Assembly: GCF_008369935.1 (NCBI RefSeq)
Contig: NZ_VTUZ01000003.1
Coordinates: 372,001-436,000 of the forward strand
From: Paraburkholderia panacisoli
GTDB lineage: Bacteria; Pseudomonadota; Gammaproteobacteria; Burkholderiales; Burkholderiaceae
Length of the DNA: 64,000 nt
Reading direction: 5' to 3'
The notes below the pieces were generated by a model. That model was not told the DNA's origin and searched no databases. It saw only the letters and a program-made list of their open reading frames with translations. Within the stretch, counting starts at the first letter, position 1. Every line of letters begins with the position of its first letter. Made by a program: the position numbers and the translations under genes. This document shows positions 17,644 through 24,325 of this stretch, piece by piece.

Positions 17644-17668
17644 GTTCTTATATATGGAACGTTGTTCC
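17644..17668. promoter_or_regulatory. Three-half-site element upstream of the IclR/reductase genes (candidate autoregulatory operator)
   Basis: GTTCT-TATATAT-GGAAC-GTT-GTTCC repeats the layout of the other two elements. Its last two half-sites form the perfect palindrome TGGAAC-GTT-GTTCCA (17655-17669). It ends 25 bases before the IclR start, where a bound protein would control the regulator itself. Confidence 0.6.
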
Positions 17669-17693
17669 AATTGATAACAGCTGGGGTATATTC

Positions 17694-18506
17694 ATGCAAA
17701 GTTCGGATGTGCAGGCGGCGTCTGAAGGAAAGAGCGAAACGGGCGATGGCCGTCTGTCGTCGGTGACGGCGGCGATTCGACTGCTGAAGGTGTTTTCGGA
17801 GCAGGAACCGGAGATCGGCATCAGCAATCTCGCGAAGCGGATGGGGCTGGCGAAGAGCACGGTCCACCGTCTCGCGACGACGCTGGTCGCGGAAGGGTTG
17901 CTCGAACAGAACGAGGAGAACGGGCGTTACCGGCTCGGCATTCAGTTGTTCACGCTGGGTGCGCTGGTGCGGCGGCGGTTCGACGTGTCGAGGCAGGCGG
18001 TGCCGTTCCTGCACGTGTTGCGCGAGCACACGGGGGAGACCGTGCATCTCGCGGTGCTCGACGACACCAACATCGTCTATCTGTTCAACCTCGAAAGCGA
18101 TCAGGCGATCCGCATGCGCTCGTACATCGGTGTGCGCAAGCCGGCTTTCTGTACCGCGGAAGGTCACGTGCTGCTCGCGTTCCGCACGCCGGACGTGGTG
18201 GCGCGCGTGCTGAAGGCGGGGCTGGTGGCGCGCACGCCGAACACGAATACGGATACGCAGGTGTTCCTGAAGACGCTCGAAAAGGTGCGCCGCGAGAACT
18301 ATTCGATCGACGACGAGGAGTCGGAAATCGGCATGCGCGGCATTGCGGCGCCGGTGCGCGACGTGTCGGGCAACGTGGTCGCCGCGGTCGGCGTCGGCGG
18401 ACCGTCGCAGCGGCTCAGTAAGAAGGCGCTGCGCGCATGCGTGCCGCACCTGTTGAATGCGGCGGAAGGCATCTCCTCCACTCTGGGGTACCGGCCGCCT
18501 ATGTAA
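17694..18506 (+). CDS. IclR-family transcriptional regulator (second)
   Basis: This 270-residue regulator has an N-terminal winged helix (about residues 20-85: 'SVTAAIRLLKVFSEQEPEIG', 'LAKSTVHRLATTL', 'GRYRLGIQLF') and a C-terminal effector domain with 'KPAFCTAEGHVLLAF' and 'GMRGIAAPVRDVSGNVVAAV'. It is divergent from the porin/importer operon and followed 24 bases later by the reductase gene. The three-half-site element near its own start, near the porin, and between the oxygenase and ferredoxin genes suggests it governs all of module B in response to the aromatic substrate. Start ATG 17694 was chosen because GGGGT lies nine bases upstream and the frame before it has no homology. Confidence 0.93.
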   Translation: MQSSDVQAASEGKSETGDGRLSSVTAAIRLLKVFSEQEPEIGISNLAKRMGLAKSTVHRLATTLVAEGLLEQNEENGRYRLGIQLFTLGALVRRRFDVSRQAVPFLHVLREHTGETVHLAVLDDTNIVYLFNLESDQAIRMRSYIGVRKPAFCTAEGHVLLAFRTPDVVARVLKAGLVARTPNTNTDTQVFLKTLEKVRRENYSIDDEESEIGMRGIAAPVRDVSGNVVAAVGVGGPSQRLSKKALRACVPHLLNAAEGISSTLGYRPPM

Positions 18507-18530
18507 AGTCCATCTGAAAGGGAAAGTCGC

Positions 18531-19574
18531 ATGTCCGACACTGCTCATCGCATCACACTGGCTGGCACCGATGTTTCGTTCCACTGCGATGAGCACGACT
18601 CCGTGTTGCGCTCGGCATTGCGCTCGGGCATCGCGTTTCCGTACGAGTGCAACGTCGGCGCTTGCGGCAACTGCAAGTTCGAGCTGATCGACGGCGCGGT
18701 GGACATGAAGTGGAGCGAGGCGCCCGCCTGGACCGACAAGGACCGCGCGCGCAACCGCTATCTGGGCTGTCAGTGCGTGCCGCGCGGTGACTGCACGATC
18801 AAGCTGAGGACGTCGCCGCAATACGAGCCCGTGCATCCGCCGCGGCGGGTGACGGGCACGCTCGCGGGGCGCTGTTCGATCACGCACGACATCGAGGAAT
18901 TCCGCTTTGCGCTGTGCGCGGACATGCCGTTCGAGCCGGGCCAGTATGCGCTGCTGAACCTGCCCGGTGTGAGCGGCGTGCGCGCATACTCGATGAGTAA
19001 CATCGCGACGAGCGACAGCGCGGACGACACGCGCATGCTGCATTTTCAGGTGCGCCGCGTGCCGAACGGGCAGGGCAGCGGCGTGCTGTTCGACGGACTC
19101 GCAACGGGCGCGCAGGTTGAGATCGACGGGCCGTATGGGATGGCCTATCTGCGCCGCAACGTGACGCGCGACGTGCTGTGCGTCGCGGGCGGCTCGGGTC
19201 TCGCGCCGATGATTTCGATTGCGCGCGGCGTTGCCGTGGAACCAGCGCTCGCCGGCGTGAAGCTGCATTTCCTGTACGGCGGGCGCACGCCGCGCGACGT
19301 GTGCGGGCGCGACATGCTCGCGTCGCTGGCGGGCTTCGACGAGCGCTTTCGCTTCGAGGCCTCGGTGTCGGACGTTGCGCATGAAGACGTGCGCGAGCCG
19401 TGGACAGGACATGTAGGCTTCGTTCATGAACTCGCCGATACGATATTCGGCGACCGGTTGCGCGACATGGAAATCTACTTCGCCGGCCCGCCCGCGATGG
19501 GTCAGGCAATTCAACGCACGCTGCTCGCCCGCAAGGTGCCGTTCGGGCAGGTTCACTTCGACCAGTTCTATTGA
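18531..19574 (+). CDS. Ferredoxin-NAD(P)H reductase with N-terminal 2Fe-2S domain
   Basis: This 347-residue electron-transfer protein starts with a plant-type ferredoxin domain (ligands C40, C45, C48 and a fourth Cys at 80 or 82). An FAD domain ('RAYSMSNIA') and an NAD domain ('VAGGSGLAPM' and a late 'YFAGPPAMGQ') follow. The order ferredoxin-FAD-NAD is that of benzoate dioxygenase and toluene monooxygenase reductases, unlike the VanB order of the other two reductases here. It probably feeds electrons to the module B oxygenase, directly or via the Rieske ferredoxin. AAGGGAAAG precedes the ATG. It lies 24 bases after the IclR gene and so is likely co-transcribed with it. Confidence 0.92.
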   Translation: MSDTAHRITLAGTDVSFHCDEHDSVLRSALRSGIAFPYECNVGACGNCKFELIDGAVDMKWSEAPAWTDKDRARNRYLGCQCVPRGDCTIKLRTSPQYEPVHPPRRVTGTLAGRCSITHDIEEFRFALCADMPFEPGQYALLNLPGVSGVRAYSMSNIATSDSADDTRMLHFQVRRVPNGQGSGVLFDGLATGAQVEIDGPYGMAYLRRNVTRDVLCVAGGSGLAPMISIARGVAVEPALAGVKLHFLYGGRTPRDVCGRDMLASLAGFDERFRFEASVSDVAHEDVREPWTGHVGFVHELADTIFGDRLRDMEIYFAGPPAMGQAIQRTLLARKVPFGQVHFDQFY

Positions 19575-19616
19575 CGCACCGCCCGCGCAATGCGTCAGTT
19601 CCAACACGTGATGCGT

Positions 19617-19647
19617 GGCAGGCGGCGCCATGATGCGCCGCCATGCC
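19617..19647. terminator. Strong hairpin between two convergent reductase genes
   Basis: GGCGGCGC pairs perfectly with GCGCCGCC around CATGAT, and the stem can be extended by GGCA/TGCC past one unpaired A. It lies between the ends of genes 18531-19574 and 19659-20705. No T-run follows on either strand, so it is a possible bidirectional stop or mRNA 3'-end stabiliser rather than a classic terminator. Confidence 0.45.
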
Positions 19648-19658
19648 GTGATGCCGCG

Positions 19659-20705
19659 TCAGAGATCGAGCACGATCTCGTCGGACTTCGCGCGCGACAC
19701 GCAGATCATGATCGCGCTGTCGTATTCGTCCTCGTCGAGCACGAAGTCGCGATGATCGGCCTCGCCCGCAATCAGCCGCGTCCGGCACGAGCCGCATGTG
19801 CCCGCTTCGCACGAACTCGGCGTATCGATGCCATGGTCGCGCAGCGCTTCGAGTATGGTCTGCTCCGGTGCAACGTTCACGCACTGGCCGCTGCGGGCGA
19901 GTTTCACGACGAACGGTTTGTCGCCGCCGCCATCCGCGTCATTGCTGACATGCGCGCTGGTGCCGAAGTCCTCGAAATGCACTGCGGCCGACGGCCAATG
20001 CGAAGCCGCGTCGCGTACCGCCTGCATCAACGGACGCGGTCCGCAGCAATACAGATGCGTATTGCCGTCGCGCGCGGCGAGATATGGCGCGAGCGCAAAC
20101 GACCTGTCGCGCTCGCCGAAGTCGTGATGCACGATCACGCGTTCCGAGCCGCGCAGTTCGTCGAGAAACGCGGTCGATTCCGGCATGCGCGTGCAGTACA
20201 GCAGGCGATAGTCGGCGCCGCGCGCTTCGAGCTCGGCGATCATCGAACGCAACGGCGTAATGCCGATGCCACCCGCGATCAGCAGATAGCGCGAAGCGTC
20301 GTCCGTCAGCGCGAAATAGTTTTCCGGCGGCGCGACTTGCAGGCGCGTGCCGATGCGCACGTCGCGCGTCATGCTCGCGGACCCGCCGCGTCCCGTGGCG
20401 TCGCACTTCACGGCGATCAGATAGCGGTCGCGCTCGGTGGGCGCGTTGCACAGCGAATAGCGGCGCTCGATGCCCGCAGGCGTGCGCACGAGCACGTGCG
20501 CGCCCGCCGTGAATGGCGGCAGCGGCGCAGCACCGTCCGGCGCGCGCAGTTCGAACAGATGGATGTCTTCGGCAATTTCGCTGCGCGCTGTGACGTCGAG
20601 CGACAGCAAGCCGTTGGCGTCGAGACGCGTGGCTGCTTCATCGAGCGTGGCGACGTCAGTGTCTTCTGCGCCTGTGAAGGCAGTGGGTATCGAGGTAGCG
20701 GTCAT
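19659..20705 (-). CDS. VanB/phthalate-dioxygenase-type reductase (module C)
   Basis: This 348-residue protein has the flavin motif 'RRYSLCNAP', the nucleotide-binding 'GGIGITP', 'YCCGPRPLM', and a C-terminal plant-type [2Fe-2S] domain with C299, C304, C307 and C335. This is the phthalate dioxygenase reductase/VanB order. An N-terminal extension of about 35 residues is unusual but harmless. ATG 20705 was chosen over an in-frame TTG six bases upstream. It is the last gene of the minus-strand MarR operon, after the dihydrodiol dehydrogenase, and should reduce the divergent oxygenase at 22879. In phthalate clusters such as oph the same set of reductase, dehydrogenase and oxygenase occurs. Confidence 0.92.
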   Translation of the reverse strand: MTATSIPTAFTGAEDTDVATLDEAATRLDANGLLSLDVTARSEIAEDIHLFELRAPDGAAPLPPFTAGAHVLVRTPAGIERRYSLCNAPTERDRYLIAVKCDATGRGGSASMTRDVRIGTRLQVAPPENYFALTDDASRYLLIAGGIGITPLRSMIAELEARGADYRLLYCTRMPESTAFLDELRGSERVIVHHDFGERDRSFALAPYLAARDGNTHLYCCGPRPLMQAVRDAASHWPSAAVHFEDFGTSAHVSNDADGGGDKPFVVKLARSGQCVNVAPEQTILEALRDHGIDTPSSCEAGTCGSCRTRLIAGEADHRDFVLDEDEYDSAIMICVSRAKSDEIVLDL

Positions 20706-20783
20706 CGTCAATCGGGCAGCCTGCGCTGCCGCCTTTGGAAAAATCCGGCCAGTTCGCCGTCAGGCGCACCGTTGCGCGCGCGA

Positions 20784-21983
20784 TCATCGCTGCGCGCGCA
20801 ACGCCACCTGATGCTTCAATTCGACATCGCGTCCGCGGATCGACGAAGCAATCGCCGCCTCGCAGACTTCGAGATTCGCGACACCCCAGTGGCCGTCGTG
20901 CACCGCGGCCGCGCGTTGGCAAATCGCGTCATGAAATTCGGCCATCACGCGCGCGCGCGGCGATGGGCTCGCGGGCAGCGGCAGATCGGTGCGGCCCGCA
21001 TCCGTATAGACGATCAGGCCTTGCGGCGACTGGCGAATCTCGCCGCGCTCGCAACTGACGATCGTGAGCCCGAAGTGGGGCTGATGCGGCGCGTCGCCGG
21101 GAATCGCATGTTTCGCGCGCGCCTGTTTGGCGAGCAATTCCTCTTCGGGCGTGCGCGGGCGCCGTGCGCCGGCCGCTTGCGTGGACGCATCGGCGGCGGG
21201 ACGTCCCGGGCTCATGAAGCCCCATTCGCCGACGCCTTCGCACAACTCGGTGCTGAAGAAGTGGCCGTAACCGTTGTAGATCGCCGTGGCGGCGGCGCCA
21301 TCCGCGAAATCGACGAACACCGTATGCGCGCCAATCGCGCTGCGCTCCGGGTCCCAGTCGAACGTTCTGGCGCGCACGCTGCGGGCGAGGCCCCCGCACA
21401 ACAGCCGGATGATGTCGAATTGATGCGAGCCCTGCCGCATCGTCACGCCGCCGCCTTGCTGCGTGTCGAGTTCGTCGGCGCGGCGCGGGCGGTAGATCCA
21501 GTCGGTGAAGCACCACGTATTGACCATGCGTACGCGGCCCAGCTCGCCACCGTCGATCAGTTCGCGCATCGCATGGACCGGCGCATCGTAGCTATGCGAA
21601 TGACCGACGAGCAGCACGACGCCGGCGGCATAGGCGGCAGCGGTCATCGCGCGCGCGTCGTCGAGACTCGCGGCCATCGGCTTTTCGACGAGTACATGCT
21701 TGCGCGCGCCGCAGGCGAGCAGAACCTGCGCGCGATGCAGCGCGGTCGGCGAGGCGACGTAGATCGCATCGACGTCCGCGTGCTCGAGCAGCGCTTCGAG
21801 ACTTTCATAGGCGGCGACACCGAATTCATCGACGGCGGCTCGTCGCACTGTTTCGGCGGGATCGACGATCGCCGTCAGCGCGAAGCCGCGATGCGCATGA
21901 ATGGCGGGCACGAACGCGCGTCCGGCCGTGCCGAAACCGACAATGCCGATGCGCACGGCGGGCTCGTGTGCCGCGCTGCTCAT
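20784..21983 (-). CDS. Gfo/Idh/MocA-family dehydrogenase, probable aromatic cis-dihydrodiol dehydrogenase
   Basis: This 399-residue enzyme has an N-terminal Rossmann fold ('IGIVGFGTAGRAF'), the family 'EKPMA' motif after the nucleotide-binding half, and a C-terminal domain with 'MRQGSHQFDIIRLLCGG'. It resembles the phthalate 4,5-cis-dihydrodiol dehydrogenases (Pht4/OphB), which belong to this family, so I infer that it re-aromatises the diol made by the oxygenase at 22879 using NAD(P). Other members are sugar dehydrogenases, but gene context favours the aromatic role. Its ATG overlaps the MarR stop as ATGA, so it is coupled to the regulator, and the reductase follows after 78 bases. Confidence 0.85.
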   Translation of the reverse strand: MSSAAHEPAVRIGIVGFGTAGRAFVPAIHAHRGFALTAIVDPAETVRRAAVDEFGVAAYESLEALLEHADVDAIYVASPTALHRAQVLLACGARKHVLVEKPMAASLDDARAMTAAAYAAGVVLLVGHSHSYDAPVHAMRELIDGGELGRVRMVNTWCFTDWIYRPRRADELDTQQGGGVTMRQGSHQFDIIRLLCGGLARSVRARTFDWDPERSAIGAHTVFVDFADGAAATAIYNGYGHFFSTELCEGVGEWGFMSPGRPAADASTQAAGARRPRTPEEELLAKQARAKHAIPGDAPHQPHFGLTIVSCERGEIRQSPQGLIVYTDAGRTDLPLPASPSPRARVMAEFHDAICQRAAAVHDGHWGVANLEVCEAAIASSIRGRDVELKHQVALRAQR

Positions 21984-22567
21984 GACGCGTCGCCGTTCAA
22001 CGCATCGCCCGGCCAGTTCACGCTGCCATTCGATGCACGGCTCGCGGACGTATCGTCGTCGCTGCGGCCAGCCGCGGCTTCATCGCCGGCGAGGTTTTCG
22101 ATCATCGCGAGCAGCGTGCGGCGAGTGGCGGCAATGTCTTCTGTGGAGATGCCGGCCAGCGCGATGCGGTTCACGTCGACGGCCTTGGGCACGAGCAGCG
22201 CGCGCAGGCTCGCGCCTTTCGGCGTCAGGAAAATGCGCACCTGTTTGCGGTTGTCGGGCAGCTTCTGGCGCGTCAGGTATCCAAGCGATTCCATTGTCTT
22301 TAGCGCGGAAAAAGTCGTGGGCTCGGCCACGCCCGCCTGTTCACTCAACTGGCGCTGCGTAAGACCGTCGGTTTGCCACAGGATGCGCAGGAACGTCCAA
22401 TGTCCGTACTGCACCGCATGTTCTCGCAGCCTCGCCTGCAACGAACGCGAGAAGCCGCGCGCGGTGTCTTTCACGAGATGCGCCATCCGTTCTTCGGGCA
22501 GTGCTTCGCGCCAGTGGCGCAGCGTGCCCGGCATCGGTTCGCGCGGATTCTTTTCACTTTTGCTCAT
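21980..22567 (-). CDS. MarR-family transcriptional regulator
   Basis: This 195-residue protein has a MarR winged helix in the middle: 'LTQRQLSEQAGVAEPTTFSAL' is the helix-turn-helix and 'LPDNRKQVRIFLTPKG' the wing. The last 30 residues are a polar tail. MarR proteins usually repress divergent genes until a phenolic or carboxylate ligand binds. Two similar palindromes containing TTAG-N4-CTAA lie upstream, one 44 bases before its own start and one in front of the Rieske gene, consistent with control of both directions. It is translationally coupled to the dehydrogenase gene at 20784. Confidence 0.93.
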   Translation of the reverse strand: MSKSEKNPREPMPGTLRHWREALPEERMAHLVKDTARGFSRSLQARLREHAVQYGHWTFLRILWQTDGLTQRQLSEQAGVAEPTTFSALKTMESLGYLTRQKLPDNRKQVRIFLTPKGASLRALLVPKAVDVNRIALAGISTEDIAATRRTLLAMIENLAGDEAAAGRSDDDTSASRASNGSVNWPGDALNGDAS

Positions 22568-22610
22568 GCAATCACCTGGGTCGGTGCATGTGCGTGCACA
22601 TGCGTTTCAT

Positions 22611-22629
22611 AAATTAGGTGGCTAAGTTT
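22611..22629. promoter_or_regulatory. Candidate MarR operator near the MarR gene
   Basis: AAATTAG-GTGG-CTAAGTTT is an imperfect palindrome 44 bases upstream of the MarR start. Its core (TTAG-N4-CTAAGT) matches the perfect palindrome at 22763-22782, supporting autoregulation. Confidence 0.6.
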
Positions 22630-22762
22630 AGCGTGTCAACCATGCAATGTCAGCAGAGGCCTGCCCGTGATCTTTTTGCGCACGGTCAAAGCCACACCAG
22701 ATAAGGGCTTGGCACGGCATCGGAAGGGCCTCGCCGAGGGGTCTCGGTGTTTTCCATTATTG

Positions 22763-22782
22763 ATACTTAGTGACCTAAGTAT
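22763..22782. promoter_or_regulatory. Perfect 20-base palindrome upstream of the Rieske oxygenase (candidate MarR operator)
   Basis: ATACTTAG-TGAC-CTAAGTAT is an exact 8+4+8 inverted repeat in an AT-rich island 97 bases upstream of the oxygenase start. Size and symmetry fit a MarR dimer site, and the core recurs near the MarR gene. Confidence 0.7.
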
Positions 22783-22878
22783 ATTCTGCCCTTCGAGAAC
22801 CGACGCAGCCATCGCCGGGGCGTTGCACAGCGTCGATCGATCAACCGGCTTCATTGCAACCCAGGGAATTTGAAGACC

Positions 22879-24147
22879 ATGCTGACCGCAGAACAGAACG
22901 AAAGCCTCACGCGAGTAAGTCCCGGAACGCCGATGGGCAATCTGATGCGCCGCTACTGGCAACCGATCGGCGCCGCGTCCGAGCTGGAAAACCGCTGGAC
23001 CAGGCGCGTGCGTCTGCTTGGAGAGGATCTGGTGCTGTTCAGGAATCGCCAGGGCAAGCTGGGCCTGATCGCGGAGCAGTGTCCGCATCGCCGCGCGTCG
23101 TTTGCGCACGGCATTCCGACCGAAGACGGCATCCGCTGCCCGTATCACGGCTGGGAGTTCGACACGCAAGGCAAGTGTCTGAGCCAGCCGAACGAGCCCG
23201 ACAACTGTGCGTTCCGCGACAAGGTCGCAACGGACGCTTATCCGGTCGAGGAGCTCGGCGGCCTGCTGTTCGCGTACATGGGCCCCGAGCCGCGTCCCCT
23301 GTTGCCGCGTTTCGACGGTTTCGTCGCGCAAGGCGCGATCCGCATGATGGGCCGCGCGCTGTTGCCGGTGAACTGGCTGCAGATCATGGAGAACTCGCTC
23401 GACCCGATTCATACCGAGTGGCTGCATGGTCACCACTACGAGTTCCTGAAAGAGCAGGAAGGCGTGAAGGTCGCGATCAGCGCGAAGCACGAAAAGATCG
23501 CCTTCAACGAATTCGAGTTCGGCATCACCAAGCATCGGCTGCTCGCCGGGCATTCGGAAGATTCGGACGATTGGCGCATCGGTCATCCGATCGTGTTTCC
23601 GAACATGCTGGCGGTCGGCAATGGCGACGAAGCGTCGCGCTACTACTCGTTCCAGATTCGCGTGCCCGTCGACGACGAGCACACGCTGCACCTCTGGTAC
23701 AACGCGTACATGCCGCCGCAGGGCGCCGACGTGCCGAAGCATCTGACCGACAAGGTGCACGTGTATGACGTGCCGTTCAAGGACGAGCACGGCGAATTCA
23801 TCGTCGATAACGTCGACGGGCAGGACATGATGGCGTGGGTCACGCAGGGCGCGATCGCCGATCGCACGCGCGAAAACCTCGGCTCCACCGATCAGGGCAT
23901 CGCGATCTACCGGCGCGTTCTGCGGCGCGAAATGAAAAAGGTCGAGCAGGGCGAGGACCCGATGGGCATCGTTCGCGATCCCGCGCGCAACGTGCGCATC
24001 GACCTGCCGAACGAGCGCAAGAAACATCACAACAGCGACGGCTTCGCGAGCTTCATGCTGCGCACGCACGCGAAGTATTCGCCGATCGCACAGGACGTCG
24101 TGCGGCTATTCGATGGGCAGCGCACGGAGGAAGAGGCAACGCAGTAA
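22879..24147 (+). CDS. Rieske ring-hydroxylating oxygenase, alpha subunit, phthalate 4,5-dioxygenase-like
   Basis: This 422-residue oxygenase has Rieske ligands C68/H70 and C87/H90 ('CPHRRASF', 'CPYHGW') and mononuclear iron ligands D175, H178 and H183 in 'NSLDPIHTEWLHGHH'. It aligns end to end with the module A oxygenase (both start MLTA and keep 'MRRYW'), so the two are paralogues. Neighbours encode a VanB-type reductase, a dihydrodiol dehydrogenase and a dihydroxyphthalate-type decarboxylase, which together make a phthalate 4,5-dioxygenase pathway the best guess. The ATG at 22879 fits the family start; an in-frame TTG nine bases earlier is less likely. Transcription is probably governed by the MarR palindrome upstream. 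Confidence 0.92.
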   Translation: MLTAEQNESLTRVSPGTPMGNLMRRYWQPIGAASELENRWTRRVRLLGEDLVLFRNRQGKLGLIAEQCPHRRASFAHGIPTEDGIRCPYHGWEFDTQGKCLSQPNEPDNCAFRDKVATDAYPVEELGGLLFAYMGPEPRPLLPRFDGFVAQGAIRMMGRALLPVNWLQIMENSLDPIHTEWLHGHHYEFLKEQEGVKVAISAKHEKIAFNEFEFGITKHRLLAGHSEDSDDWRIGHPIVFPNMLAVGNGDEASRYYSFQIRVPVDDEHTLHLWYNAYMPPQGADVPKHLTDKVHVYDVPFKDEHGEFIVDNVDGQDMMAWVTQGAIADRTRENLGSTDQGIAIYRRVLRREMKKVEQGEDPMGIVRDPARNVRIDLPNERKKHHNSDGFASFMLRTHAKYSPIAQDVVRLFDGQRTEEEATQ

Positions 24148-24325
24148 CGCAAGTCATCGCAGTGCGCGGGTGGCGCGGTAACGGATCGCCGCGTATCGCC
24201 TGCGGTCACGAGCAGCAGGCAGGCCTGAACAGAAGTCCGGCGGCACAGCCGGACACGAACCGGAGACACCCCATGGATACGAGTGGTTCAGTGGCGCAAG
24301 GTTGGTTCTGCGGGAGGGCTTTCTG

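Larger units (their letters stand above)
17088..17693. other. Divergent control region between porin and second IclR gene
   Basis: This 606-base gap separates the divergent starts of the porin (17087) and the IclR regulator (17694). It contains two copies of the three-half-site element (17322 and 17644) and is more AT-rich than its surroundings near them. The open frames inside it show no recognisable protein. A small RNA or leader cannot be excluded. Confidence 0.6.

Noticed and set aside
19590..22625. 1011-residue plus-strand frame across reductase, dehydrogenase and MarR genes
   Set aside because: It is a shadow: the minus strand carries three genes with clear motifs and ATGA coupling.
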